Shown here: piece after piece, positions 24,401-36,608 of the stretch
How positions within the stretch are numbered: the first letter of the stretch is position 1
How the letters are laid out: every line of letters starts with the position of its first letter
Assembly (NCBI RefSeq): GCF_022965805.1
Contig: NC_133118.1
Location: 6,231,057 to 6,295,056, forward strand
Origin: Primulina eburnea
Lineage: Eukaryota; Streptophyta; Magnoliopsida; Lamiales; Gesneriaceae
Direction: 5' to 3'
Length of the DNA: 64,000 nt
The notes under the pieces: model-generated
What the model was told of the DNA's origin: nothing
What the model saw: only the letters and a program-made list of their open reading frames with translations
The model's database searches: none
Position numbers and translations under genes: made by a program

Positions 24401-26763
24401 CCCAATTCCTCTAGTCGAAGCCTCACTTGCTTTCTCCAAGGTGGAATGGCATTCAAGTGAGCTACCATCTCCATCTTTTCCTCGTCTAACTCGTCCTCCT
24501 GCTTTTCCGTAGTGAGAGTGGCCTCCAATGGTTCTTGCAATCCATCCTGCACAAAATCACAAACGAGAGAATCTAAGACATCAACACGAAAACAACTATC
24601 ATTGTGCATTGTGTGCTTGAGAGTATTAAAGACATCCAAAATAATTTCTTCTTCTCCAACTCTCAGTCTCAATTTTCCCTCGTCAACATCAATCAGTGCT
24701 TTCCCTGTAGCCAGAAATGGTCTCCCTAGGATTAAAGGCATCTCTAAATCTTCCTCCATGTCAAGTACTACAAAATCTGCAGGAAAAATAAACTTATCCA
24801 CTTTCACCAAGACATCTTCGATAATCCCACGTGGATACTTGACAGATCTGTCAGCCAGCTGCAATGACATCCTAGTTGGCTTGGGTTCACCCAATCTCAG
24901 TCTCCTAAACACAGAATAGGGCATCAAATTAATACTCGCACCAAGATCACATAGAGCTTTATGAAAATTAATATCACCAATAATGCAAGGTATAGAGAAA
25001 CTCCCTGGATCTTTTTGCTTTGGAGGCATCTTGTTTTGAACTAAAGCGGAGCAATTTTCAGTCAAGTTCACAGTCATATGATCTTCTAGCTTCCGCTTAT
25101 TCGCCAAGATATCTTTCAAGAATTTTGCATAACTTGGCATATTCAATAAGGCATCAGCAAAAGGAATGTTAATATGCAGTTTTTTGAATACCTCAAGAAA
25201 TTTACCAAATTGTGCATCTAACTTAGCTTTCTTCATTGCTGCGGGGAAAGGTGGAGGGATAACAATTTTATTCGGTGCAGTAGGTGTAAATGTAGAGTTA
25301 GAAGACTTACCTCCTTGATGTTCCACCTCATCCTCACCATGCTTGGTCCTTTCCTCATTAGACTCGAGTGCTCTTCCACTACGCAATTCCACAGCTTTCA
25401 CTTGCTCTCTCGGGTTAGTCTCCGTGTTGCTTGGCAAAGTTCCTTGCTCCCTATTAGCAATTAACTTAGCCAACTGCCCAATTTGATTCTCTAACCCCTT
25501 TATGGATGCATCCTGATTCTGAAATCTCGTCTCGGTTGCTGAAATAAATTTGGTCATCATTTGCTCTAAATTTGACTTCTCCTCCCTAGGCGGTTCTGGC
25601 TTGAATCCTTGGTGCATCCCATGTGGTGGACCTCTTTGTTGGCGGTTTTGGTTGTTTTGACCTCCCCACGAAAAGTTTGGGTGATTCCTCCATCCCGGAT
25701 TATAAGAGTTTGAATAAGGGTCATTTCTAGGACGGTTCTGGAATCCCACGTGTTTTGCTCCCTCAGGCACATAGAATGGATTGCCATCTTGGCAATCCTG
25801 CACGTCATGCTCACCTCCACACTTATCACAGAAAATCTCTTGCAGACGCATAGCCGATCCACTCGCACTCATCCCATCAATCTTTCTGTTCAAAGCCTCT
25901 AACTGTGCTGACACCGCAGACAAATCAGTAACTTGATTAACTCCAGCACCTCGTTTCTGCCTATCAGAATGAGGATGATAGCTACTAGCAGCCATCTCCT
26001 CCAATAATTCATATCCTTCCTCAGCCGTTTTTCTCAGCAAGTTACCACAGGCAGCAGCATCTATCATGGTACGGTTAGGAGTAAGCAGACCGTAGTAAAA
26101 AGTTTGAACAACTAACCCAAGAGGTAGCTCATGGTGTGGACATCTCCTCAATAAATCCTTGTATCGCTCCCACGCCTCGTAAAGTGACTCAAGCTCATAT
26201 TGAGCAAAAGTAGTAATGTCGGCTCTCAGCTTCATAGTCTTCGACGGAGGAAAGTACTTGATCAGGAATGCCTTCGCCATATCCTCCCATGTAGTGATAG
26301 ACCCTACAGGCAAACAGTTTAACCACGCCTTAGCTTTATCTCTTAGTGAAAATGGAAATAAACGCAAACGAACAGCATCATCAGACACAGCATTAAACTT
26401 AAATGTATCGCAAATTTCAAGAAAATCAGCTATATGAGAATTAGGGTCGTCAAGTGCACTTCCCCCAAATTGAACAGTGTTTTGAATCATCTGAATGATA
26501 GCTGGCTTGATCTCAAACTGGTTAGCTCGGATGACTGGTCTCACGATGCTTGGACGTGCTCCATCAAGAGACGGTTGTGCATAATCCATCATCGGTATAC
26601 GGCGTGGCATCTCAATCCGTCTCTCATTTTGGCGGTCCGCCTCCTGCTCTTGTTCGTGCCTCTCCATTTGTTCCTTGAGTCTTTGCTGTTGTCTTCGGCG
26701 TCTAGCAGTGCGTTCGATCTCAGGGTCAAAAGGCTCAAGCTTAACTTCGAGTGATCTTCGCAT
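21454..26763 (-). CDS. Gag-Pol polyprotein of element E (Athila-type Gypsy)
   Basis: One uninterrupted minus-strand frame of about 1,770 codons; the open frame extends to 26802, but [15 protein letters not shown] at 26763 is the more likely start because it begins the conserved charged N-terminus. Residue positions below count from 26802. Order: retrotransposon gag at about 100-250; zinc knuckle [13 protein letters not shown] near 325; aspartic protease [12 protein letters not shown] near 616; reverse transcriptase with [16 protein letters not shown] near 970 and FMDDFS near 1064; RNase H starting [14 protein letters not shown] near 1212; integrase with [12 protein letters not shown] and CDRCQ from about 1419 and catalytic DFMGP, ISDGG and the glutamate in GQVEVSNRE. 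It supplies capsid, maturation, cDNA synthesis and integration. All catalytic motifs look intact, so the protein may be functional. Confidence 0.9.
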   Translation of the reverse strand: MRRSLEVKLEPFDPEIERTARRRRQQQRLKEQMERHEQEQEADRQNERRIEMPRRIPMMDYAQPSLDGARPSIVRPVIRANQFEIKPAIIQMIQNTVQFGGSALDDPNSHIADFLEICDTFKFNAVSDDAVRLRLFPFSLRDKAKAWLNCLPVGSITTWEDMAKAFLIKYFPPSKTMKLRADITTFAQYELESLYEAWERYKDLLRRCPHHELPLGLVVQTFYYGLLTPNRTMIDAAACGNLLRKTAEEGYELLEEMAASSYHPHSDRQKRGAGVNQVTDLSAVSAQLEALNRKIDGMSASGSAMRLQEIFCDKCGGEHDVQDCQDGNPFYVPEGAKHVGFQNRPRNDPYSNSYNPGWRNHPNFSWGGQNNQNRQQRGPPHGMHQGFKPEPPREEKSNLEQMMTKFISATETRFQNQDASIKGLENQIGQLAKLIANREQGTLPSNTETNPREQVKAVELRSGRALESNEERTKHGEDEVEHQGGKSSNSTFTPTAPNKIVIPPPFPAAMKKAKLDAQFGKFLEVFKKLHINIPFADALLNMPSYAKFLKDILANKRKLEDHMTVNLTENCSALVQNKMPPKQKDPGSFSIPCIIGDINFHKALCDLGASINLMPYSVFRRLRLGEPKPTRMSLQLADRSVKYPRGIIEDVLVKVDKFIFPADFVVLDMEEDLEMPLILGRPFLATGKALIDVDEGKLRLRVGEEEIILDVFNTLKHTMHNDSCFRVDVLDSLVCDFVQDGLQEPLEATLTTEKQEDELDEEKMEMVAHLNAIPPWRKQVRLRLEELGDRKDLMPQKSSLEEPPTLELKPLPPHLKYVYLGENNKLPVIISSSLTDDMESKLLEVLKEHRGAFAWKVADIKRISPSICMHKILMEDKYSPLAQPQRRLNPKMQEVVKAETIKLLDAGIIYPISDSALVSPVQCVPKKGGITVITNEKNELIPTRTVTGWRVCMDYRKLNDATRKDHFPLPFIDQMIERLAGHEFYCFLDGYSGYNQITIAPEDQEKTTFTCPYGTFAFRRMPFGLCNAPATFQRCMTVIFHDMIENFLEVFMDDFSIFGSSFNECLENLNLVLIRCEESNLVLNWEKCHFMVQEGIVLGHKVSENGMEVDKAKVEVIKNLPPPSSIKGVRSFLGHAGFYRRFIKDFSKIAKPLSSLLMKDVEFNFDSTCLQAFEILKESLVTAPVLTAPDWELPFEVMCDASDTAVGAVLGQRKNKVFHTIYYASKTLNDAQLNYATTEKELLAIVFAFEKFHSYLVLSKVIVYTDHSALKYLLAKKDAKPRLIRWILLLQEFDLEIRDKKGVENVVADHLSRLEDVRINGVDADIDDWFPDEQLFEVNACPWYANFANFLVTGTPPPNLSFHQRKKFFSDVKYYFWEEPFLFKICADAMIRRCVAEEETSQILNHCHDREVGGHFGPIRTASKVLECGFYWPTLFKDARLYVLNCDRCQRTGNISNRHEMPLNNIIECEIFDVWGIDFMGPFPASFGKKFILVAVEYVSKWVEAETCATNDAQVVLKFLKKHIFNRFGTPRAIISDGGTHFCNKIFDKLLGKYGVTHKVSTPYHPQTSGQVEVSNREIKRILEKTVNVNRKDWSIRLDDALWAYRTAFKTPIGTTPYRLLFGKACHLPVELEHRAYWATKALNFDFALAGEKRLLQLSQLDEFRGTAYDLALSYKERTKRAHDKHIVRREFKVGEAVLLYNSRLRLFPGKLKSRWSGPFIIAEVFPSGAVVLHDGKEGTFTVNAQRLKHYIGGTIEPQTGVTRLHDSR

Positions 26764-26866
26764 GCACCACAAGAAAAATCTGTAACAGAATAGGAGTATC
26801 AACTAACAATAAAATAAATAATACTAAAGAATTTAAATGAAAAATAGAAAAATTGTGAATCAACAG

Positions 26867-26884
26867 TCCCCGGCAACGGCGCCA
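26867..26884 (-). other. Primer-binding site of element E (tRNA-Asp type)
   Basis: On the minus strand TGGCGCCGTTGCCGGGGA lies six bases inside the 5' LTR and is complementary to the 3' end of plant tRNA-Asp. Confidence 0.85.
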
Positions 26885-26890
26885 AAAACT

Positions 26891-28371
26891 TGATCGAGCA
26901 AAACTTGCACAGTGAATAGTCCCAAAATTTGTTTTATAAATGAAAGCTCGATTTAAAATATCGCAAGTGCACGATAGTCAAGTTATAATAAACGTAAGTG
27001 AATACGAGTATCGATCCACAAGGACTGCGTTACAATATTCTTATTTTCACTTCAATTTCTTTAGCAACGATAGATTGAGTTGGTGATTAAACTAAAGTGA
27101 ATTTAATAACTAAAATGATTAAAATGCAAGAACAAATAATCAAGAAATCAATGATTAAATTGGATGTAAATCAAATGAGAAGCGAATTTGTTGGGAATTA
27201 TCAGTTCACCTACCGCTCGTGTTCAAATAATTATACTCGACTTTTACTCGTGCATTCGACGGAATTCCCTAGACTAATTAATATACTCTGTCGAGCTATA
27301 TTAATACTAATCATAAACATGCAGTAATCAAGTATCCTCAATTATTTAACAGTTCACGATTGCATTACGTTCTATGGAATCCGCTAGCTTTCATCCGGGT
27401 GAAGTATCACTATCGACACGTACCCAATTCCGTATATCTACTAAAATTGTAAATCCGTGGTCTATGCTTTTCGATCCTATTGTCAATTATTCTATCGAAA
27501 TCATTAACAACATGAAATAATCAAAGGAAGTTAGCTAGACTTCAATTGAAATAAGAAAACACAAAAGCATAAACAAATCACTCATAAAAACGTCGATAAA
27601 TAATGTTAAACAACGAGTACGGGGTAGGATCCCCTCAAATCCCAACAAATATAGAGTTTAGCCAACAAAATTCATAATAAAAATCAACAATCTATGCAAG
27701 AAATAAAACACTGAATATGAAAATACTAAAATATGACGACGGATGAAGGCTGCGACGCTTGGAATTCTCGAGTTCTTCGAAAGTCTCTCTTGCTACTAGC
27801 CTTCCTCCCAAGAAAAATGATGGAAAAATATCAGAATAGTCTCCAAAACGGCACCTCTCTCGTGTATTAGGTTATGGTGTAAGATAGAGTCCACAAAACT
27901 TGGAAACAAATCTTCTCGGATTGCGTCGCTCGCTAGGGCGGTCAAGATTGTCCGCTGGGGCGAGTGATTCTCGAATTAAAATTCCTGGCCGTGTCTTTGG
28001 TCTCGCTGGGGCGGTCACTTTTGACCGCCCTAGCGAGAGCTTTGCGCAAAATATTCTCGTTCACATCGATGGATTCGCTGGGGCGGTCACTTTTGACCGC
28101 CCTAGCGAAGGACTCGCGCAGAAACTCCTCGGCTGGGCCAATATGTTCGCTGGGGCGGTCACTTTTGACCGCCCTAGCGAGACCTCTTCGATGCTATGCA
28201 AATAAAATCCCACTTTTTGGTCCACTTCCTACAAAACCACCACAAAATACACGAGATCAGCCAAATGCTAAATAATGCTAAATGAATGCTAAATTAAACT
28301 AAACAAACTAATATGATGCATGAATGCGACTCAAAACCAACACTAAAAACACGTAAAAACGAGTCCTATCA
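26891..28371 (-). repeat. 5' LTR of element E
   Basis: 1,481 bp, TGATCGAGC to GTCCTATCA on the + strand. It differs from the 3' LTR by about five substitutions and 12 extra bases that complete the last hairpin unit (28145-28182). Hairpin array at 27925-28185. Confidence 0.92.
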
Positions 28372-28682
28372 GATACCCTACACACCTTTGGTGTGTACTT
28401 CCTTGGGCGCCGCTGAGTTGGTGCCCACGTGGCTCCAATTTTTTTTTCATTGTCAATACACAAAATCAGGAAAACAAATCTTTCTTCTTAAAAATAAACG
28501 ATGGCCCATATTCCAATTTCAATTTTCAATACACAAAATCTGGAAAACTAATATCTTCTTCTCAAAAAATAAGCGATCGACACTTACCCACCACTTCGCC
28601 GCTCAATCTCCGCATTAGGATCGAAACTCATCCACCACTCTGCCACCCGAACTCCGTCGTTCCAAGGTATGCATCGATTACC
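28372..28682 (+). repeat. Left terminal inverted repeat of the MULE (less 6 bp left of E)
   Basis: Matches the reverse complement of 34109-34435 through most of its length with scattered changes and one indel-rich stretch near 28620-28665. It probably holds the transposase promoter. Confidence 0.85.
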
Positions 28683-29220
28683 TTTTTTTTGTTGAACATA
28701 TTTTTTTTAATTAAATTAGAACAAAATATGGCTAATTTGTGGAACACTTTCTCTCGAATTTTTATTATTTTTTATCTCCTCTTTATCATTTCTTTTGTTT
28801 CACTTATTTCTTGGCCTTTTCATGTGAAAGCTGCATTTATTCAAAGAAAAGAAACCACGTGTTGTGCTGACTTTGCAATGCAAAGTCTCTAATGTAGTTT
28901 CATAGTTGGTGTAAGTTGGTGATAATTAAATATTGAATTCAGAGATTTAGTGTGCATTTTTGTGGCAAGTTTCAATTTTTAGTGAATCAAGAATTTTTTT
29001 TTAATCTTTAGCAGATACTGTCAAGCTAGATCAGTCCCGGCGGTAATACACTTTCATTTTTTTTAGAGTGTTTTTATGTATTTGATTGAACAAATTTATT
29101 TACTTATATCTTAATTTAAACTCGACGATTGAGATTAAAGCAATACAACAAATTTTTTTTTTTTGAATAACTACAATAAAATGCTCATCAAATTATTCTA
29201 AAGTTTCATATTTCCCAGTA

Positions 29221-31636
29221 ATGGAAGTAAATACTGGTGATGATCAGCAATTCATTCCCCAAGTTGCAGACGATCGAAAGCCAAAAATTGGGATGGAATT
29301 CGTATCATTAAATGATGCGTTTTTGTTCTATAATCAATACGCACGAGAAGCGGGATTTAGCGCAAGAATAAGCAACAGGAAGAAAAATAAGATAACAAAT
29401 GAAGTTGTTTGGAAGAAATTTGTATGCTTTAAAGAAGGGCGTACATACGAAATACGGTCGATTAAACAAGAAAAATGTTATCAACCGAAAAATGAAAGAG
29501 CTCGCAACGAAGTTAGAACTGGATGTAAGTGAAAGATTTCAATTGTCAAGAAACAAACTGGTCCTAATTGGATTGTCATTACATTCATGGAAAGTCATAA
29601 TCATCCACTCTCGACTCCTTCGAATGCTCATTTACTACGCTCACATCGTAATGTTTTGGCATCAAAGAAAGCATTGACTCAACAGTTTTCAGAAGCCAAT
29701 GTGCCAACTTGTCAAAAAATGCGATTATTGGAAATAGAGTATGGAGGGCCCGAGCATGTAGGTTGCACTGAAAGAGATATTAGAAACTTTAGAAAAAGCT
29801 AAGAGATGAACAAATGGGTATCGATGCTGAAACACTGATTGAGTTCTTTGCATCTGAGAAAGACAAGAATTCCTCTTTTTTCTTTGATTATGAGAATTAT
29901 TCAGATCATGTGTCAAGGAGTGCAAACAGTGTATTTGGTGATGCTGTGGTGTTTGATATGACGTATAACACTAATAAATATGGTATGATTTTCGCACCAT
30001 TTGTAGGAGTTAATCATCATCATCAGACAATTGTGTTTGGTTACGGTTTTTTAACTGACGAGAAAACTCATTCGTTTGTTTGGTTGTTTAACAAGTTCAT
30101 AGAAGCAATGCCTAAAGGTGCACCAAACATGATAATTACTGACCAAGATCCTGCTATGGCGAAAGCCATTGTACAAGTCTTCCCTAAAACAGTGCATCGA
30201 TATTGTTTGTGGCACATATTGAACAAATTCTCAGATAAATTAAGCCCTATGACTTTTCGTGACTACTATCGAAGCATAAAGAATGTCATTCAAAATTCCA
30301 CAACACCTGATGAATTTGAGAAGTCGTGGGAAGATGTTATCAAGTGTGCTAACTTGGAGCAAAATGATGGTTGTCATTGATGTATGAATTGCGACAGAAG
30401 TGGGTGCCAATATATTTTAACCATATATTTTGTACTGGAATGTCAAGTAGTCAGAGATCTGAAAGTTCACATGTATTTTTCAAGAGGTATGTCTCTAATA
30501 AGAATTCATTGATGGATTTTATCTCTCGTTTCAATAGGGCACTCCGACACCAAAGGCACAATGAGTTAGTTGCTGACCATATTGATATGAATGAACATCC
30601 CAAGATCAAGACAAACTGGACAATGGAAGCTCAAATGGTTAAGGTGTATACGAAAAAAAATATGTGGAGTTTCAAAGTAAAATGTGTGAGAGTCATGGTT
30701 ATTATGTGCAACAAGTATCTGTAGGAGTTGAATTAGTGGTTTACAATGTGATGAATTTTCAAACTTTTTCTTCCTCCAAATCAAGGATTCTCACACATAA
30801 TAAACAATTAGATTATATATCATGTAGTTGTTTGAAATTTGAGTTTGAGGGCATACCATGTAGTCATATATTAGATTTTTTTCGTATCAACCAAGTGTTT
30901 CAATTGCCTGATAAGTATATACTCAAATGGCGGACACGAGATGCAAAGGTTGGAGAAATATATGCTATGGCTGAGCAAAATGTCATCGACGATCCAAAAA
31001 TGTGTTTGATGTCAAGACACTCGAGGTTATCCTATAAAGTTTCTGTAGTAATTGATGACGCATCATTGACTGATGAAGGAACAAACTTCTTCGACGAACA
31101 ATTAGATTATATTTTTAAAAAAATTAAAGAGGTTAACATTAGTATAACATTCAACAATGGAAGTCAAAAGAAGAATATCATGGACGGAGTCTCTGTTATT
31201 ACCGATCCTTCTGAAGTAAGAACAAAAGGATGTGGGAAGAGGTTGAAATCATCAAAAGAGAAGTCAACCTCAAAGACCAGGCATGTCGTGGATGCGGGCA
31301 TCGAGGTTTGTCACATGACAAGCGCAGCTGTCCAAATTTGCATGACAGGTATATGTTGATTAATTTTGTGTTTGTTTTATAATATTTTTACAAACCAATT
31401 AATATCATTATTTTTTTGTAAATATGACTATTTATCATTTACCAGATCAACTGTAGATGATCATCATGACAATGATGACAACACAAATGAAGAAGATTTT
31501 GCATCGATGAATGGTACTTGAAATGCTTCATTTTTTTAAACAAAAGTTTTGCATTAAAAGATTGACATTTATAATTGTCTTTATTATTCCAGGTTCCAAC
31601 AACATGTGGACAACTGGAATACGTTTGGATGAATAA
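29221..31636 (+). pseudogene. FAR1/MULE-family transposase pseudogene
   Basis: Starts MEVNTGDDQQF at 29221. FAR1-type DNA-binding region (FVSLNDAFLFYNQYAREAGF) at 29300-29530; MULE transposase core with catalytic-type aspartates in VFDMTYNTNKYG and IITDQDPAMAKAI and HRYCLWHI at 29945-30230; SWIM zinc finger CSCLKFEFEGIPCSHIL near 30826-30876; C-terminal knuckle CRGCGHRGLSHDKRSC near 31280-31330. After it, two introns with good sites (31349-31445 and 31520-31592 approximately) lead to a C-terminus ending GIRLDE and a stop at 31636. At least five frame breaks occur (near 29525, 29795, 30375, an A-run at 30653, and 31275), and about ten residues are missing before VFGDAVVFD. FAR1/FHY3 transcription factors are domesticated relatives; the inverted repeats show this copy is a transposon. 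Confidence 0.85.
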
Positions 31637-31924
31637 ATTCATTTATGTGTCATGTTGTAGATGACTAGTTATTTTTTGTGCATTTTTTTTATTCAATTCC
31701 AACGATGAGAAGGATAAGCTCTTTACAATTTGGCCTTTGTTTAGTTATTTGATTTTCAGAATTGTTTTTCTATTCTATTGATTAGTTTGGGTTGTTTGGT
31801 TATTTTTTAACAGCTTTAGTTAATAAGGATGTTGTGTGATGGATACACCAAGCTGTAATAAATTTATTCATGATTTTCTTGACAAAAAATTTTCAGTGAT
31901 GAGCTTTCTTAATCTAATTGTGGT

Positions 31925-32187
31925 CTTATTTTCTTTCAACTATGGTTATGTTATTTATATATCGATAGATGTCTGTTAAGTATTTAAACAAACTTTTTTT
32001 TCAGATTAGTTTTAACTTATTCTTGGTCTGGTTCGGTTGGATGAAATATACTGTATCTTATTTTCTTTCAACTATGGTTATGTTATTTATATATCGATAG
32101 ATGTCTGTTGAGTATTTAAACAAACTTTTTTTCAGATTAGTTTTAACTTATTCTTGGTCTGGTTCGGTTGGATGAAATATACTGTAT
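31925..32187. repeat. 132-bp direct tandem duplication inside the MULE
   Basis: Copies at 31925-32056 and 32057-32187, both starting CTTATTTTCTTTCAACTATG and ending GGATGAAATATACTGTAT. They differ by two or three changes. Confidence 0.9.
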
Positions 32188-32489
32188 TGCGTTTATATAG
32201 TTATTATGGTCTTGCACAATGTCTGATCAAGCAAAGTTTATATAGTTATAATATGACAAGATATTTTGTATATATTTCTTTATATGTTTACATATATAGG
32301 TAATAACCATTAAAGGAAGATGAATATTTCGACTAAACAAGCTCTTCATTACGTTCTGTAAATGCTGAATCTTTAAGCTTTCTGTTTCATATTAATGACT
32401 TGTAGAAGAAAAAGGAATATCAATGCTAATAAAAAAACAAATTGATTGATAACTAGGTGATAATAGATGTAGATGACAGTCCACATGTC

Positions 32490-33454
32490 AGATAGTTTCT
32501 TATTTGTCTCTATATTGAAATGAGACTCAACAGAATTATAAGATGGGTATCCACACTTGCTATCAAAAGAATTTATAGACGACATCTTAAAAATTTCTGA
32601 ATCACTATCAGATTCACTTTCAAAAGAATTATATGAACTCGAGAAGAAGACCGTCTTTGCGGTTGGGATGAGAACAGTTGTCATGTTTAGATGAAATATC
32701 TCTGGTTGTTTTCCATGCTTTGAAATTGCTGTCATAATTTGCATAATCTGATGGTTTCCTGGCATGATCAACTTGCAGATCATGCTAATGCTTCACAACT
32801 AAAGAATCTGGATTCTCGATAAATTTCAGTAACATGGTCTTACTAGAATCTAGCGAGACTAAGGTGCCATTCATCTCTTTCAAATGCTGAGTTTTTCATC
32901 AGCAGAAAGATGTTTTGCATCCATAAACTTCTGCCGGCTGAGTATTTTAGGTTTCATAAGCATTGAGCTCACACTCCATCTCGACGAACGACACTGATTA
33001 ACTACATGTGATGCTTCCAGATCCTCGTAAACGTCCTTAAATTCTAGCTGCTCCATCGGACTTTTGTTGTTTGATCGCCCATCATAGAGTAGGGCATTCC
33101 TTTGGGCTTTAGTTAAAAGATTTTTTGGCTGATGGTTTTCTGAAAACCATTTCTATTGTCTATGAACATGCCAGTAACTTCTTCATCGGTGTTCCAGTGG
33201 CTATTCCTGAAGTGCTTTGGCCAAATTCCAACACAAATGGCTGGGGAAAAGTTTAATTAGCAAGTTTTATAACCATGGCAGCATCTAAGCAAAATAGCAA
33301 ATGATTTTCCTAATTTCTTACTGTTAAATCATAGAGATTAAAGAAAAGATAAACTCGCCGTATCATTCTTGGTGCTTCCATCAATATAAACACGAGAATC
33401 CATAGACAATCTTGAGCAGTCATTATGCTTCTGCATCTGCAACTGCCCAGTTTC
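32490..33454 (-). pseudogene. Captured fragment of a TRM/LONGIFOLIA-like (DUF3741/DUF4378) gene inside the MULE
   Basis: On the minus strand an acceptor (TTTACAG at 33455) precedes ETGQLQMQKHNDCSRLSMDS (33454-33360). A second acceptor (TTTCCCCAG near 33245) follows, then coding pieces MEQLEFKDVYEDLEASHVV, RQKFMDAKHLSADEKLS and, after a frame change, LDSSKTMLLKFIENPDSLVV and HDLQVDHARKPSDYANYD. These match the order in plant TRM-type proteins, where KDVYEV, RQKFM(D/E)AKRL.TDEKL and LKFL..P(D/N)SLF.KHL.DLQ are conserved. The known proteins recruit TON1/PP2A to cortical microtubules; this fragment lacks both ends and has in-frame stops, so it has no inferred function. Retained introns indicate capture from genomic DNA. 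Confidence 0.7.
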
Positions 33455-34108
33455 CTGTAAAGAATACAAATTACTCAGCCATCAAACCCACAAAGGGTTA
33501 CCAAAAAGTAACAAAAAAGCAAAATAGAAATTGACAATAGAAATTCGTAAGGGAAAGAGCTTTGTATGTTCAGATATCGATTCCTGATATAATGATTTTT
33601 TTGCTTCAATTGATAGATTTAGTAAATTTTCCCTGAAGGAAAAACATGGCACTACAATTATAACTTATCTTGAGATGAGAACTCCATGGAGGAACAAAAA
33701 ATGCTAATAAAACCAGAGTGATTATCCCACTTCATAAGTCTTGCAAACAAAATATATTTTAGACACAGCATGAATAAAACCAATATTTATCTCAATCTCA
33801 TTCACTAAATTCACACATCATCGGGACCCTGAGAGTGAAAAGTTTTTTTATTTAAGATTCTCTTTGTGCGCAACAGGACGAAGGGAAAACTGTTCAACTT
33901 CGTCGTCCTCCGACTTTATACATGAAAGCTAAAAACTTACACCTCATCCAAGAAATAGTGTTGCGTTTATATCATTTTCCTTCTGTACTTGCATAACATA
34001 TCAAAGCACCGGACTATACTAACCACATGAAATTTTGATATCAGCCATGTTTTGCCCTAATTAATTCAATAAAAAGAAATCTGTTCAACAAATAAACAAA
34101 AAAGAGAG

Positions 34109-34432
34109 GTAAGCGATGCATACCTTGGTACGACGGAGATTGGAAAACTATGGCGGAGATTGGGTGGTGGATGAGTATCGATCCTAAGGCGGAGATTGGG
34201 CGGTGAAATGGTGGGTAAGTGTCGATCGCTTATTTTTTGAGAAGAAGATATTAGTTTTCAGATTTTGTGTATTGAAAATTGAAATTGGAATAGGAGCTGT
34301 TGTTTATTTTTGAGAAGAAAGATTTGTTTTCCTGATTTTGTGTATTGACAATGAAAAAAAATTGGAGCCATATGGGCGCCAACTCAGCGGCGTCCAAGGA
34401 AGTACACATCAAAGGTGTATAGGGTATCAATT

Positions 34433-34435
<3 letters not shown>
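34109..34435 (-). repeat. Right terminal inverted repeat of the MULE
   Basis: Ends GGGTATCAATTTTC at 34435. Because it mirrors the left repeat it could act as promoter for the captured fragment on the minus strand. Confidence 0.85.

Positions 34436-34503
<68 letters not shown>
34436..34503. repeat. TA microsatellite at the MULE right border
   Basis: More than 30 TA units start at the MULE end. TA-rich DNA is also present left of 16686, consistent with insertion into a TA repeat. Confidence 0.9.
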
Positions 34504-34507
<4 letters not shown>

Positions 34508-34612
34508 GACATTAGTATCAGTATTAATAGGCTACATTGATTATTATAGTTGCCTCAAGTTTAATGTAGAGTAATAGATATTATGATTACAATATAAAAC
34601 AATAATGAGAAA

Positions 34613-34654
<42 letters not shown>
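34613..34654. repeat. TAA microsatellite
   Basis: About 14 TAA units. Confidence 0.9.
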
Positions 34655-34656
<2 letters not shown>

Positions 34657-35652
34657 AATAAATTATTTCAAGCAACTCCATTTACGTAAGGACAAAAGTA
34701 ATGATATTTTTCCGAAAATGTCACATCAAAGACTTAGTGTTTGCACAATATATTTGCGGACATACTAGCTGTAAATGTACCGATTTGTGTAAAAACAATG
34801 AAAATCTAACTTTTAAAAATCACGACAATTATGGATACTAAATTTGACCATTCGTTATAATCTCCTAAACTAATACAACACCAAAACGAAAGAAAGAACG
34901 ATAGAAAGTGATTAAATAAATTCCCAACATGATTGTGTATCAACTAGGAAATCACAAAAACATGAAAAATATAACAAAGTAGTGCTAGAATATGTACGAT
35001 GATGCTAAAATATGACTGAAAAAGCATGAAAATGCTTGACTAAATTTATAAGAATTCTGTAGGGAGTTGCCTGAAGTTTTTGCGATGTGTGTTATGTTTT
35101 CCTTTTTGCCGATCTCCTCTATTTCTGTATTATGAATTGCAGTTTATTCCACGCCCCCATGATCCACGTTCTTCCGCTTTTTATCCTACGATATTCTCCC
35201 TTTCAACGTCTTATGATCAGTTTGAAGCGATAAAAATTAATCTGTTACACTTGATGGGCCTATATAATTTATGAGAAATTGGCCTTCAGTCCTCAGCCGT
35301 CGATTTTTTTGTGTTCAGTCCCTGGGTACTTTTTTAGTACCACATTTCCACATGAAGTGTTCCACATTTCCACATGAAGTGTACCACATTTTGTATGACA
35401 TAGTACCACAATTTTGTGGGTAGGGAGTGAACCCAAATAAATGTTTTGATTGGAGATTTTTCACCAACTTCCCCTATAATTTAATTGAGCTTGTAATTAA
35501 ATTTAATTTGGGCTTTTCAAATTTTAATTTTTAGCCCAAACAATTGCCCCCCGCAAGCATTGGCTCATGGGCCAAAATGCTTGTATATAAAGCCCATTTT
35601 AATTCAAATCAAGGTTGTATCCAATAAAAAATGAAATCTTTGGCTGGTCTAA
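34655..35652. other. Intergenic DNA without a recognised gene
   Basis: AT-rich. A short direct repeat CCACATTTCCACATGAAGTG occurs twice at 35340-35385. The 35460-35650 stretch continues after the Harbinger MITE as one AT-rich sequence. Confidence 0.5.
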
Positions 35653-36608
35653 GGGCATCTCCAACCGTCCTCCATAATAGAGTAATCCTCCATTATGGAG
35701 GATGAAATCCTCTCCAACCGTACTCTATTTCAATCATCTCCAACCATACTCTATTTGTTTCCTCCATTTTAGAGTATCACTGTTCATATGGATGATTGAA
35801 AAGGACTTAGAAATAATTATAAAATAGATAATTTAAAAATTATAATATAGTCCTTTTGTTGATCGACTGGTGGCTTGAAGAAGAAAGGATCCACCCACAC
35901 ACAAGTTTGGTCGACTCACGCACCCACACTTGGGTCGATCAAAGCAGATTTGGTGGTGCTTTGGTCGACCAACCAAACCAAAGCACCATATTTTGTTTGT
36001 ACTTTGATCAACCAAAGCATACCATGAACATGCTTTGGTCGACCAAAGCATGCTTTGGCTGCCAAAGCAAGATGGTCGACCATCTTGCTTTGGTCGACCA
36101 AGATAAAGCACCAAAGTGGGTCGATCTTGTTAATAAAACTTTGTTTTAATTTTTTAATAAATTAATTATAATTTACTATTTATAATAGTTATCAAATAGA
36201 ATTAATGAACAATTTAATCACAAAGAAATACATAACACAATTTATTACAAACACTTATTATTGACTTAATTTAAATTGATAAAAATGTGATATTTTTAGA
36301 CATAAATTAAAGAAATAGAGTCGAATACACATGTAGTTGTGTCATGTTTAGCGAATGAATTAAGTTCAGTTAAATATTATATTATGAAATTAATTAATTA
36401 TGTGTGTGTGTGTATTCGAGAATGAAATAAATTAAAAAAAGAAAGTATTTGGTAATATTTAGAGGATATGGGTTGAAAATGAAATAAATAGAGTATTTGG
36501 TAATATTGAGAAGATATGTGTTGGAGAAGGTTTTTGAAAATAGAGATCATGGATCTCTACTTTGGAGGATAGATGATGAAAAATAGAGGATATGGATTGG
36601 AGATGACC
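35653..36608. mobile_element. Harbinger/Tourist-type MITE
   Basis: Ends GGGCATCTCCAACC on the left and, on the minus strand, GGTCATCTCCAATCC on the right, with TAA on both sides (35650-35652 and 36609-36611), the 3-bp duplication typical of PIF/Harbinger. No transposase. Its interior carries an array of GGTCGACC palindromes (35850-36125). Confidence 0.8.
35850..36125. repeat. TTGGTCGACCAAAGCA palindrome array inside the MITE
   Basis: Multiple copies of TGGTCGACCA or TTGGTCGACCAAAGC with spacers CAAAGCACCA/AGCATGCTTTGG; some neighbouring units are inverted and could form long hairpins. Open frames on both strands here are by-products of the repeat. Confidence 0.85.

Larger units (their letters stand above)
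16697..28371 (-). mobile_element. Complete Athila-type Ty3/Gypsy retrotransposon (element E)
   Basis: LTRs at 16697-18165 and 26891-28371, perfect 5-bp duplication GATAC (16692-16696 and 28372-28376), tRNA-Asp-type PBS, G-rich PPT, an intact gag-pol ORF and an accessory 3' ORF with two frameshifts. I count about five substitutions and one 12-bp length difference between the LTRs, so insertion is recent. The clade call rests on the PBS, the single long gag-pol frame, the DLGAS protease motif and an extra ORF between pol and the 3' LTR. It is inserted into the left terminal repeat of a MULE. Confidence 0.92.
28372..34435 (+). mobile_element. Mutator-like element (MULE) with FAR1-type transposase and captured gene fragment
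   Basis: Two inverted repeats of about 310-330 bp (28372-28682 and 34109-34435) share CTACACACCTTTGG-like, TGTACTTCCTTGG and AAAATAAGCGATCGACACTT words in inverse orientation. Between them are a broken FAR1/MULE transposase on the + strand and a host-gene fragment on the minus strand, converging tail to tail. With the 11-bp tip at 16686-16696 the element would be about 6.07 kb. It was intact when element E inserted into its left repeat. Confidence 0.85.

Noticed and set aside
29221..31636. Domesticated host FAR1/FHY3 gene
   Set aside because: Flanked by long terminal inverted repeats and carrying at least five frame breaks, so it is a transposon pseudogene.
34338..34574. ORF ending in a YIYIYI run
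   Set aside because: Runs through the MULE terminal repeat and the TA microsatellite.
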